Below are positions 1-6,305 of a stretch of 6,370 nt of DNA, piece after piece. Position numbers and translations under genes: made by a program. The DNA is taken from the NCBI GenBank assembly GCA_019454915.1, contig JACFNM010000240.1, forward strand, positions 1 to 6,370, written 5' to 3'. Positions within the stretch are counted from its first letter, which is position 1. Each line of letters starts with the position of its first letter. The notes below the pieces were generated by a model. That model did not search any database, was not told the origin of the DNA, and was given only the letters and a program-made list of their open reading frames with translations. Origin of the DNA: Chitinophagaceae bacterium. Lineage in GTDB: Bacteria > Bacteroidota > Bacteroidia > Chitinophagales > Chitinophagaceae.

Positions 1-860
1 ATGGTTTCCTCGTCGTTGTCTTCATTCCGGGTAATGTTGTCAAATACTGTCCTTTCAGGATATTGACGGTACAGGTCATAAGCTGCCGCTGCTACCTGAT
101 AACATGCCCTTCCCAAACCGTCTGTAACTTTAAACCCTTGCAGCCTGCTCTGAAACTGTGCAAGGTGGTAACGGTTGAATATTTTGCGATGGATGATGTC
201 ACCGTAATATTCGGCGGCATACAGTTCAGAAAAATTCCTGTTCAGGTCTTCCGCCTCGTAACTGCCAGCATCATCCAGCAGCCAGTCTTTCATCATGTCG
301 TAATAATATTCCATTGCACTGTAACAATCCCTGTAATAAGGGATGCCAGCTATATGGTACAGGTAGGCGCAGACGGACAGCAGCAATTCACCCGCCTGTT
401 TTTGTATCTTATCCTGTAACAGCCTGTATAAAGGAATGACAGGTATAAAGTACAGCGTATTGCCTGTTTCATAAACCTGCCTGGTTGCGAGGGTTACCCT
501 GCCGTTTTCATCCTGCACGATGTGCAGGGATATTTCCTGTGGTTGCCTGTTCAGTTGCCTTGCCGCATCCCAATGCGCCAGTAGGATATTGTATGGATAT
601 GGTTTATCTTGAGTGTCCATTAATTCACAACCGCACAGCGCTGAAAGGGTGGAAAGGGACTTGAAAAATCCCTTCTCCACCTTTGTCTTTTCAGGCGGGT
701 GCGTTGCTTCCCTGTACAGGGGCAGGAAACAGTGGTTCAGAAAACCATCGGCAGCAAATCCAACGGTGCGCTCTTTCCCTTGTTCTTTTGTACTTCCTGC
801 GCTTCGGGCAGCCTGTCGAGTGCTGCTGCGTATGCGCTTAGATTTTGATACAGTCTGCAT
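1..860 (-). CDS. Probable PRTRC system protein F, 3' end outside window
   Basis: This frame is open from an ATG at 860 to the left edge, giving 286 residues without a stop. It follows PRTRC protein C in the same direction, and by position and approximate size it fits PRTRC system protein F; the family call rests on context, not on a signature motif I can name. Residues 1-34 are basic and rich in Ser, Arg and Lys. From about residue 35 (FAADGFLNHCFLPLYREA) the protein looks folded, with hydrophobic stretches near residues 135-150 (LYFIPVIPLYRLL) and 157-175, and many Tyr residues in the middle. The visible end is acidic (NEDNDEET), so the true C-terminus may be close. No signal peptide is seen. 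The start is uncertain: a second in-frame ATG lies at 620 (MDTQDKPY), and another reading frame overlaps the N-terminal part (737-913). Arg codons change from CGC/CGA in the first 30 codons to mainly AGG later, so the N-terminal part of this frame may not be genuine. Confidence 0.6.
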   Translation of the reverse strand, partial: MQTVSKSKRIRSSTRQAARSAGSTKEQGKERTVGFAADGFLNHCFLPLYREATHPPEKTKVEKGFFKSLSTLSALCGCELMDTQDKPYPYNILLAHWDAARQLNRQPQEISLHIVQDENGRVTLATRQVYETGNTLYFIPVIPLYRLLQDKIQKQAGELLLSVCAYLYHIAGIPYYRDCYSAMEYYYDMMKDWLLDDAGSYEAEDLNRNFSELYAAEYYGDIIHRKIFNRYHLAQFQSRLQGFKVTDGLGRACYQVAAAAYDLYRQYPERTVFDNITRNEDNDEET

Positions 861-913
861 TGCTTTTTCGTTTTGGGTTGCGTGATACAACCCTGTTTAG
901 CTGTGGATTTCAT
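737..913 (-). other. Overlapping 58-codon reading frame, possible alternative N-terminus
   Basis: A short frame (MKSTAKQGCITQ... ending ...LDLLPMVF) starts 5 nt after the stop codon of PRTRC protein C, with an AGGA 8 nt ahead of its ATG, the best ribosome-site-like sequence in this part of the cassette. It overlaps the first 41 codons of the 1-860 frame in another register. Its codon use (AGG for Arg, CTG, GAA, CAG) resembles the neighbouring genes more than the overlapping segment of the long frame does. It could be a small protein, the real N-terminus of the downstream protein joined by a -1 frameshift (natural or a sequence error), or chance. I cannot tell which from one sequence. Confidence 0.3.
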
Positions 914-918
914 ATCTG

Positions 919-1137
919 CTATCCTTTAGTGCCTATGGTGGAAACAAACCTGTACTGTACGGCATCGTCCTTTATTTCAGGACCTTCAATTTTAGCCGTT
1001 GTGAGTACGGGGTATGTCTGTGCATAGAAGTTCAGTACGGCTTCAGGGCTGAAGGAGGGCGAAGGGTCTGCCAGCCGTATGTCCTGTTCTTTGTCTTTAA
1101 AGCAAAATACCCGTTCTAATTGTGTCGCTGCTAACAT
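919..1137 (-). CDS. PRTRC system protein C, ubiquitin-like protein
   Basis: A 72-residue protein recognised as PRTRC system protein C, a family with a prokaryotic ubiquitin-like (Prok_Ub) fold. Residues MLAATQLERVFCF (1-13) would form the first strand, followed by the family-typical segment PSFSPEAVLNFYAQTYPVL (27-45) that includes the main helix. The final strand YRFVSTIGTKG runs to the C-terminus, which is a glycine, as expected for a ubiquitin-like tag. Proteins of this group occur with E1-like (ThiF), E2-like (PRTRC B) and JAB peptidase-like (PRTRC A) partners, so a role as a conjugated or sulfur-carrying modifier is inferred; no substrate is known to me. It starts 11 nt after protein E ends and is surely co-transcribed with it. 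The length is full for the family. No signal peptide or membrane segment is present, so it should be cytoplasmic. Confidence 0.9.
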   Translation of the reverse strand: MLAATQLERVFCFKDKEQDIRLADPSPSFSPEAVLNFYAQTYPVLTTAKIEGPEIKDDAVQYRFVSTIGTKG

Positions 1138-1148
1138 GGTTCTTCGTT

Positions 1149-1721
1149 TTAAGGTTCTTCAATAATTGTTTCTTCATTGGCTGTTGTGCCTGCCCGCGGG
1201 ACAGGCTGGTCGAACATATCGGGTGCGAATTTCTTCGCCAGTGCCGTTTTCCGTTCGCGGATGGCATCGGCATGTTTGGGGTACTGGACTGCATCGGGCA
1301 CTTTCATCCATGCGTCACGGTATTTTCCCTTTGCTTCCAGTTCGTCCACCTGTTTCATTGCGTCCTTATATTTTTTGTCTTTTTCCGATTGCTCCTTTTC
1401 CTCTTTGGCAGCCTTGTCCTTCTCCATCTGCGATTGCAGCTTAGCCTGTTCCCTTTCTTTCAGGTACTGCTCCATGTTGGTGAACAGTCGGGCAGTTTCC
1501 TGTACAGGTTGTGCAATGGCGGTAAAAAAACCTTCGTCCAGTTCCGCTGCCGTACCTTTCAGCAGCATAGGCGGCAGCATTTTGCTGGCATCATCGCCGA
1601 TGGTATCGTCATAATACAACACGGAAACTATCAGCCTACCTTCCTTTTCCCTTGTTATGTTGATTTTCCATCCACCCTGCACCTTTAATTGCTCTATGGC
1701 AGTAAAAAAATTTGTCGTCAT
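1149..1721 (-). CDS. PRTRC system protein E
   Basis: A 190-residue protein recognised as PRTRC system protein E. The N-terminal part (about 1-85) carries the family pattern: FFTAIEQL near 5-12, GGWKINI near 16-22, then a strand-rich region and MLPPMLLKGTAAELDEGFFTAI (48-69), leading into PVQETARLFTNMEQYLK. Residues about 86-133 are strongly charged (KEREQAK, KDKAAKEEKEQSEKDKKYKD) and should form a long helix or coiled coil. The C-terminal part (134-190) includes KYRDAWMKVPDAVQYP and ends in an acidic tail (EETIIEEP). Its molecular function is not established; the family occurs in plasmid-borne ParB-related, ThiF-related cassettes. The ATG at 1721 is preceded by an A-rich tract (AAAAAAGAAATAGTT) rather than a Shine-Dalgarno, as is usual in Bacteroidota. 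About 70 bp separate it from the membrane-protein gene upstream, and protein C follows after 11 nt. Confidence 0.9.
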   Translation of the reverse strand: MTTNFFTAIEQLKVQGGWKINITREKEGRLIVSVLYYDDTIGDDASKMLPPMLLKGTAAELDEGFFTAIAQPVQETARLFTNMEQYLKEREQAKLQSQMEKDKAAKEEKEQSEKDKKYKDAMKQVDELEAKGKYRDAWMKVPDAVQYPKHADAIRERKTALAKKFAPDMFDQPVPRAGTTANEETIIEEP

Positions 1722-1792
1722 AACTATTTCTTTTTTCGTTTTTTAATTGAATAATTAGAAGCTGTATTGTATTCACTCGCTATGATAACCCG

Positions 1793-2005
1793 TTAACCCG
1801 CCAGCATCAGGAACAGTCCGAACAGTATCATGGCGTTGGCAATCCATTTGAACAGCCACTCCAAAAAGGTGATAATAACCCCCCTTTCAAAATTCCTGAA
1901 GTGCTGCAAGCCGCCTAAGCCCCTGCGGTTGAACCTGCGCCTTTCGATGAAATAACGGATAACAATGCCTGTAAACAATAGTATCCATCCGTAATGCTGT
2001 ACCAT
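1793..2005 (-). CDS. Small membrane protein with two transmembrane segments
   Basis: A 70-residue protein with two predicted membrane spans, residues about 5-20 (YGWILLFTGIVIRYFI) and 48-69 (FLEWLFKWIANAMILFGLFLML). They are joined by a highly basic loop (ERRRFNRRG at 21-29). By the positive-inside rule the loop should face the cytoplasm, putting both termini outside. I do not know a function. Similar short proteins in Bacteroidota are sometimes labelled as molybdenum transporter permease, but this one is far too short for an ABC permease and shows no EAA loop, so that label should not be carried over. It begins 11 nt after the 125-aa gene ends, so the two are probably translated from one message, and it precedes PRTRC E. 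Its place in the cassette suggests a conserved passenger of the element, perhaps linking the complex to the membrane; that is inference. Confidence 0.75.
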   Translation of the reverse strand: MVQHYGWILLFTGIVIRYFIERRRFNRRGLGGLQHFRNFERGVIITFLEWLFKWIANAMILFGLFLMLAG

Positions 2006-2016
2006 AAATAACCTGT

Positions 2017-2394
2017 TTAAGGATTAAACAATAAGTCAACGGCTATGGCAAATTTTCTGTTGGGGTGCTGCCTTGTCTGCGTATAAAGCATCAGGCAATG
2101 CACCATATAAAAGGCCAGGTAGCCGTCGAACAACTGGTCGGCAAACAGTTTGCTGCCTGTATGCAGCCTCTTTCCGTACCGCTTTATTTTGCTGTCGGCT
2201 TCACGAATCAGCGACAGCCAGAAGTCGAAACTGAACAGCCCATTGTCCCATGTTTGTCTTTGTTCCGTCTCATGCTCCAGTACCGATGCCCCTACGCCCT
2301 GCACGTATTGCAGGAAGGCGGGTATTTCACCAGGGAACAACTGGTGCAGCAGCCTTGCTTTTTCTACATTGATTAATTCTGCCAGTGGTTTCAT
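2017..2394 (-). CDS. Hypothetical protein, 125 residues, of PRTRC-type element
   Basis: I do not recognise this family. The protein is soluble-looking and mostly helical by composition. An N-terminal helix (MKPLAELINVEKARLLHQLF) is followed by PGEIPAFLQYVQGV (21-34), an acidic turn, a hydrophobic-aromatic segment GLFSFDFWLSLI (52-63), a basic stretch SKIKRYGKRLHTGSK (68-82) and a C-terminal helix ADQLFDGYLAFYMVHCLMLYTQ (85-106). The last segment is amphipathic rather than clearly transmembrane. There are no Cys pairs, nucleotide-binding motifs or signal peptide. The gene lies between the DUF932 gene and the small membrane protein, 11 nt from the latter, on the same strand, so it belongs to the cassette operon. 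A perfect hairpin sits just ahead of it and may separate its expression from that of the DUF932 gene. Confidence 0.75.
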   Translation of the reverse strand: MKPLAELINVEKARLLHQLFPGEIPAFLQYVQGVGASVLEHETEQRQTWDNGLFSFDFWLSLIREADSKIKRYGKRLHTGSKLFADQLFDGYLAFYMVHCLMLYTQTRQHPNRKFAIAVDLLFNP

Positions 2395-2414
2395 ACAAAT
2401 TCTTTTTTAGGATT

Positions 2415-2447
2415 GCAAGGACGGGCAGGGACGCTGCCCGTCCTTGC
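2415..2447 (-). terminator. Perfect 14-bp intercistronic hairpin
   Basis: GCAAGGACGGGCAG (2415-2428) pairs perfectly with CTGCCCGTCCTTGC (2434-2447) around a 5-nt loop. Read in the direction of the cassette, the stem begins 2 nt after the DUF932 stop codon. The stem is GC-rich, as in an intrinsic terminator, but it is followed by AATCCTAAAAAAG, not a run of U, so termination may be partial or need a factor. It could instead protect the upstream message or mask the next gene's start, which lies about 20 nt beyond it. The structure is certain from the sequence; the role is inferred. Confidence 0.5.
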
Positions 2448-2449
2448 CT

Positions 2450-3520
2450 TTAGTTCATGAAAAAGTTGTCTGTGCCGTTTTGCTCAAAATCCATACAGAG
2501 GTTGAAGGCTGCCTGTGTGCGCAGTTGCGCCGTACCGCCCAATAACAGGGATTTCAGTTTGGCTTCATCGTTCCTGTAATTGCGTACATTCTGAAAATAC
2601 CCTGTCACGGCATTGTACGCACCAAACAAACTGCCCTTTGTGGTTTCCTGCAACTGCGTGGGGTTGCTCATGGCATATTCATAAGCGTTGTCGCAGATAT
2701 TGACAAAGCAGGTGGACAGTTCATCTGCATTACCTTCCGCAAGGTTTTTCAATACTTCCTTATTGGGAACTAATGCAGCCTGTATCAGCTTTTTTACTTC
2801 GCTGTCGGTGATGCGCACCTTAGCCCAGCGGTTGAATACCTCTTCCAGTTGCACAGCCCTTGTATTGGCGATACCCATAACCCTGTGGGCTTCTTCCAGT
2901 CGTTGTTTCACATTGGTGGTATGGCGGATGCGGATGGTATTGCTTTTGTGGTGCATGGCTGCATTAAGCGTGTTGGCGCATACTATGCGTATGGGCGTAA
3001 ACGCTGCGGTGATGCTGCCGCTGCCGTCGTGCGAAGTAGTAAGGAACAAGTATTTTTCTATCATATCGTCATTGCCCACACGGATATAGCCGGGCAATTT
3101 GGCTGTGATGAATATGCGTTCACCTTTTCCCAATGCGCCTGCCGTTTCATACATAATCCCGTCACCGTTGCCCGTAATGCTGTCGAAAAAAGAAAATGCG
3201 TCCCTGTTCTGTACTACTTCATAATCCCTGCCCACCACACCTAATACGGCGTTATTGTCGGTGCGCAGGGTGGCGTAATAGTGCGGTACATCAATGGATG
3301 TCCCTGAGTTCACCATACCGTTTGGGTCAATGCTGAACCCCTCTGCCTTTGTGTACAAGGGAGATTTTACCACATCGTAATCCAGCCCTGCGTATTGTAT
3401 GGCTTCGGCACTGGTGGGATAGTCCTGTACGATTTGCCCTAATCCGTGCCATGCCTTTTCCTTTACGCTGAAAAAGCTGTTTTTTCCTGTCTGTTCGTTG
3501 AAATGAATGTTATGTGCCAT
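2450..3520 (-). CDS. DUF932 domain phage/plasmid-like protein
   Basis: A 356-residue protein recognised as DUF932 (the phage/plasmid-like protein family known as TIGR03299). Diagnostic segments are KEKAWHGLG near residues 20-28, LGVVGRDYEVVQNRDAFSF (93-111), ERIFITAKLP (134-143), TTSHDGSGSITAAFTPIRIVCANTLNAA (161-188) and IRIRHTTNVKQRLEEA (197-211). The length is slightly above the family's usual size of roughly 300-350. The biochemical function is unknown; members are carried by phages, plasmids and conjugative elements, often beside replication or SSB genes as here, so a role in element DNA metabolism is plausible. The start at 3520 (MAHNIHFN) gives a normal N-terminus. The SSB gene ends 45 bp upstream on the same strand, and the hairpin follows its stop directly. 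No signal peptide or membrane segment is seen. Confidence 0.92.
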   Translation of the reverse strand: MAHNIHFNEQTGKNSFFSVKEKAWHGLGQIVQDYPTSAEAIQYAGLDYDVVKSPLYTKAEGFSIDPNGMVNSGTSIDVPHYYATLRTDNNAVLGVVGRDYEVVQNRDAFSFFDSITGNGDGIMYETAGALGKGERIFITAKLPGYIRVGNDDMIEKYLFLTTSHDGSGSITAAFTPIRIVCANTLNAAMHHKSNTIRIRHTTNVKQRLEEAHRVMGIANTRAVQLEEVFNRWAKVRITDSEVKKLIQAALVPNKEVLKNLAEGNADELSTCFVNICDNAYEYAMSNPTQLQETTKGSLFGAYNAVTGYFQNVRNYRNDEAKLKSLLLGGTAQLRTQAAFNLCMDFEQNGTDNFFMN

Positions 3521-3565
3521 TGTTTAGAAAATTTTGGAGTTAAAAAATGAATTTGTAATAAGGGA

Positions 3566-3967
3566 TTAGAAAGGCAGGTTGTCCTTTTCGTCTCCGCTGC
3601 CCTGCGCTGCTCCCGCTGCTACGGGTGTTACCGCTTCGGTATTGCTGTTTCCTTTTTTCGGGAACGCCAGCAGTTTGATGTCCTTGACATGGAAGTTGAG
3701 GGAACCCACCGCTTTCCCTTCCATGTCGTTATACACGTTCATCCCTATGCGCCCGTATAACTGCACCAATGCACCTTTGCGCAACCATGACGTTACTTTG
3801 GCACTGAGCCAGTAGGCGCAGTCAATGTAGGTGGTGATTTCTTTCAACTCGCCCGTGTCTTTTTGCCTGTAGCTGTCGTTAATGGCAATGCTGAAATTGA
3901 CAACCTGCCTGTCTTTCTTCGTAGTGCTGACGGTTGCGTCCGCCGTTAATCTGCCTGTGATTTCCAT
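3566..3967 (-). CDS. ssb: Single-stranded DNA-binding protein
   Basis: An element-encoded SSB of 133 residues. The OB-fold covers about residues 1-101: MEITGRLTADATV, VVNFSIAIND (22-31), a Tyr/Trp-containing core ITTYIDCAYWLSAKVTSWLRKGALVQLYGRI (44-74), and LNFHVKDIKLL (90-100). A short flexible linker (102-125, with TPVAAGAAQGSG) leads to the acidic tip DEKDNLPF, matching the conserved SSB C-terminus that recruits DNA-processing enzymes. I chose the ATG at 3967 because the protein then begins with the normal SSB start; an ATG 14 codons upstream (4009) would add MKEKKQIVHLKIKV, which resembles no SSB N-terminus. It probably coats single strands during transfer or replication of the element. 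It is the first gene of the leftward cassette, with DUF932 next. Confidence 0.92.
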   Translation of the reverse strand: MEITGRLTADATVSTTKKDRQVVNFSIAINDSYRQKDTGELKEITTYIDCAYWLSAKVTSWLRKGALVQLYGRIGMNVYNDMEGKAVGSLNFHVKDIKLLAFPKKGNSNTEAVTPVAAGAAQGSGDEKDNLPF

Positions 3968-4291
3968 AACTTTAATTTTTAAGTGAACAATCTGTTTTTT
4001 TTCTTTCATCCGCCTTTCCGCAAAAACTGTTTTTCAAAAGAAAAAGGGAAAAAAGAAAGCACAGAAGGGGTGGCCGCAGGAAGGCCAAAAGGAAACGGAA
4101 TAAGTCCCGGAGGGTGAAGGACGGCGACGCAGGAGGTGGCATTCATTATGCCGTAGTCTTTTGGCAGCCTGATGATAGTTGATAAAATACGGACACCAAC
4201 TTCGCTGCCCTTTTTGCCCGATTCGATTGAAAAAATAATTTCCTGCCGTTATGTAAAAAGCTGAATAGTTACTTACAGGACGTTATTACAT

Positions 4292-4393
4292 TCCCGTTAG
4301 GGATTGAAGAGGAAAGCCCGGAACGAAGCAGATAATGCAGCGACAGGCGTGAGGACTTGAAACGGAAAGCCCGGCCCGCAGGGAAACGGCCGG
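4292..4393. repeat. Diverged direct repeat with hairpins, possible structured RNA or cis site
   Basis: Two related blocks lie at 4301-4325 and 4353-4378. Both read GGA-(C)TTGAA-A-GG/CGG-AAAGCCCGG and share the identical 11-mer GGAAAGCCCGG at 4311-4321 and 4364-4374, 53 bp apart. The first is preceded by a TCCC-GTTA-GGGA mini-hairpin (4292-4303). The second runs into a CCGGCC / GGCCGG stem (4371-4376 with 4388-4393, 11-nt loop). The block ends directly before the rightward promoter. No open reading frame accounts for this conservation-like pattern. It may be a non-coding RNA, a protein-binding array or an element recognition site; the class is not known to me. Confidence 0.5.
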
Positions 4394-4394
4394 A

Positions 4395-4425
4395 TTGACC
4401 TTTACAAACCGTTATATTATCTTTA
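4395..4425 (+). promoter_or_regulatory. Bacteroidota-type promoter for the DUF262-DUF1524 gene
   Basis: TTG at 4395-4397 and TATCTTTA at 4418-4425 match the Bacteroidota -33 (TTG) and -7 (TAnnTTTG) elements, the latter with one mismatch at the last base, separated by 20 nt. A start near 4432 would leave a leader of about 40 nt that is AT-rich and lacks a Shine-Dalgarno. It is the only good candidate for the rightward unit and begins just after the GGCCGG arm of the upstream hairpin. Confidence 0.5.
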
Positions 4426-4475
4426 TTGACCCGGTGCAAACACGGATTCTTGATTTTTTTTATAATCTTTAATTG

Positions 4476-6305
4476 ATGGCAAAGCCAAAATCTATCTACC
4501 CCTTAAGAGGTATTTTTTTGAACCTATTGACAGACGCCGAAAAAACAGGATTTCTTATTCCCACTTATCAACGGGGATATAAATGGGCGTCGCTTGATGG
4601 AAAAGGACAAGTTGATATACTGCTGAAAGACTTACACAAGGCCTATTCATCGGACAGCAACAGGTATTATCTCCAGTTTTTAACACTTAAATCCAAAAGC
4701 GAGGAGTTGGAAGTCATAGACGGCCAGCAGCGACTAACTACTTTGACCATACTTTTATCCGTTATCGAATATGTACATAAGGCGGACGATTTAGATAATT
4801 ATGTACGAAACAAACTAAAATACCAGACGAGGCAGAATTTTATAGAGAAATACATATATCATAATATTGACCAGTTATTGAGCACAAAAACATGGGAAGA
4901 GTTCCGGGGTATGGACCCGGAGAATGACAACCAGGATGTTTATTTTATCTATCATGCAGCAAAAGCCATTTATCAATTTATTAGTATCAATGTTTCAGCG
5001 GATAATCTTCCATTCTACAGATACATAAGCGATAGCGTATATTTGATAGTCAACCTACTCGAAGAAAATCTTGACAGCGAGAGAATTTTTGTAAACGTAA
5101 ACAAAGGAGTCAGGCTGAATGACGAGGATCTCGTGAAGGGGTTGTTGATAACCAGGCTGCCCCTGGAACATTTGAATAAAAATAAAAAGTACCGGCCCAC
5201 GGAGATTGAAATCAACGAATGGCGAACCAACCTGGGCAGGCAGTGGGACGACATTTCCAATTGGGCTTCCCGGCCGGATACCCTGTCATTCTTCAAAGCC
5301 AGCGGAGGCGATAGCCGCCTGGAATGGCTAATCAGGCTTGCTTATCCGGATATCGGAGATGACGAAAGCGATCACCCGATGTTTGGTTATTTTGATGATG
5401 TATATACCCGGAATGGGGGTCCAGCCGGAGAAATGTTCCGCAATATTCGTGAGACAAAAATGATATTGAACGATTGGTACAGTGAGCCGGAAACGGCCAA
5501 CCTATTGGGATATATTCTTCACTCTGATAACCCCCCGAAGAAAGAAAAAATTTTGCAGCAGCTAAAAGCGTGCAAGACAAAAAATGCCGCTATCATTTCC
5601 CTTAAAAATGGGGTCCGGGAACTGCTGCCTTTAAGCGATGGTGGCGAACTTAAGAGGGACCTTAATTATGAAGAGCACAGCGGTCCAATCTTCAATGTTT
5701 TTCTGATTCTTGATGTAGCTAAATTTTTGCCCCTGAACGGTCACGAAGCAACTCATTATGACTTTGAAAAAATCTCATCCGGGAACTGGACCCTGGAACA
5801 TATTTTTCCACAAAATGCAAGGGATTTAAAAAAAGTCGAAAGGCTTTCAAAAGATGATCTGAAAATTATTAGGGAGCTTATAAAGCGCGACAATGGCAGC
5901 CTGAAATCAGAACAATTACCGGATGGTCAGCGAATCCGTAACCTATACGACAAGATTCAGCAATCAACCGAAGAATGTGTTATTGATAATGAAGAACGCG
6001 GGTTTCTGGGGAAACTGCTTAGTGATAATGCACCCGATCTTCATAAAATCGGCAACCTGGCGTTATTGGAAGGAAATATCAACTCCAGCCTATCCAATCA
6101 TTTTTTTAATGAAAAAAGAAAGAGGCTTGTCAGGAAAATAGGAGAAGGTAAGTTTGTCCCTTTTCATACGTACGATGTTTTTAGCAAGTTGCTTTTTTCA
6201 ACCGATACGGGTTTACATGCCTGGTCGAAACAGGATATTTTGAAACATGAGGACTATATTCATCTTCAGATGACTACAATCATTAATTATTTGAATCTGC
6301 TATGA
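4476..6305 (+). CDS. DUF262-DUF1524 (GmrSD/SspE-like) defence nuclease
   Basis: A 609-residue protein with both hallmarks of the GmrSD class. The N-terminal DUF262 part has IPTYQRGYKW (28-37), IDGQQRLTTL (81-90), the motif of the ParB/sulfiredoxin-like NTPase domain, and FVNVNKGVRLNDEDLVKG (205-222). The C-terminal DUF1524 His-Me finger nuclease part has WTLEHIFPQ (438-446, His442 as presumed catalytic residue) and GNLALLEGNINSSLSNHFFNEKR (526-548). The middle (about 230-430) is helical and not recognised. Known relatives are GmrSD, which cuts glucosylated hydroxymethylcytosine DNA, and SspE, which acts with phosphorothioate modification; both use NTP binding to control a nickase or nuclease. 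Which modification this one senses cannot be read from the sequence. The ATG at 4476 is chosen; a TTG just before it is less likely. The stop overlaps the next gene by 4 nt (ATGA). No defects are seen, and the gene appears more AT-rich than the leftward cassette. Confidence 0.9.
   Translation: MAKPKSIYPLRGIFLNLLTDAEKTGFLIPTYQRGYKWASLDGKGQVDILLKDLHKAYSSDSNRYYLQFLTLKSKSEELEVIDGQQRLTTLTILLSVIEYVHKADDLDNYVRNKLKYQTRQNFIEKYIYHNIDQLLSTKTWEEFRGMDPENDNQDVYFIYHAAKAIYQFISINVSADNLPFYRYISDSVYLIVNLLEENLDSERIFVNVNKGVRLNDEDLVKGLLITRLPLEHLNKNKKYRPTEIEINEWRTNLGRQWDDISNWASRPDTLSFFKASGGDSRLEWLIRLAYPDIGDDESDHPMFGYFDDVYTRNGGPAGEMFRNIRETKMILNDWYSEPETANLLGYILHSDNPPKKEKILQQLKACKTKNAAIISLKNGVRELLPLSDGGELKRDLNYEEHSGPIFNVFLILDVAKFLPLNGHEATHYDFEKISSGNWTLEHIFPQNARDLKKVERLSKDDLKIIRELIKRDNGSLKSEQLPDGQRIRNLYDKIQQSTEECVIDNEERGFLGKLLSDNAPDLHKIGNLALLEGNINSSLSNHFFNEKRKRLVRKIGEGKFVPFHTYDVFSKLLFSTDTGLHAWSKQDILKHEDYIHLQMTTIINYLNLL

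Larger units (their letters stand above)
3968..4475. other. Intergenic region between divergent units, no gene found
   Basis: About 460-500 bp with no plausible coding frame on either strand. From the SSB side it holds an A/T-tract inverted repeat (AAAAACTGTTTTT near 4022-4034) and a purine-rich stretch (4040-4135) with a small TGGCC/GGCCA hairpin (4071-4087). A GGCAT/ATGCC hairpin lies at 4138-4152, followed by featureless sequence to about 4290, then the repeat block and rightward promoter listed separately. The region must contain the leftward promoter for ssb, but I see no convincing TTG / TAnnTTTG pair for it. It could hold a structured RNA, an element origin or the junction at which the defence cargo was inserted. 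Confidence 0.6.

Noticed and set aside
1122..1688. Long plus-strand open frame of 188 codons opposite PRTRC E
   Set aside because: It is antisense to a recognised gene and translates to a Phe/Cys/Leu-rich product typical of the complement of a Lys/Glu-rich coding sequence; other plus-strand frames over 1-4000 are similar shadows.
3968..4009. Upstream start for SSB adding 14 residues
   Set aside because: The extension (MKEKKQIVHLKIKV) is untypical for SSB, whereas MEITGRLTAD at 3967 matches the normal N-terminus of the OB-fold.
4035..4042. TTCTTTTG on the minus strand as -7 element for the ssb operon
   Set aside because: It differs from TAnnTTTG by one base, but no TTG element lies about 20 nt further upstream, so the promoter was not called.
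4301..4378. CRISPR array
   Set aside because: Only two diverged blocks with 53-bp spacing between the shared 11-mers; the repeats are not identical over a CRISPR-like length and no cas gene is in the window.
3968..4475. tRNA gene or tRNA-type attachment site in the intergenic gap
   Set aside because: No cloverleaf with a T-loop GTTCGAATC-like motif or an acceptor CCA arm could be found on either strand.
5015..5580. Minus-strand frames of 93 and 82 codons inside the DUF262-DUF1524 gene
   Set aside because: They lie wholly antisense within a gene whose family motifs on the plus strand are unambiguous.
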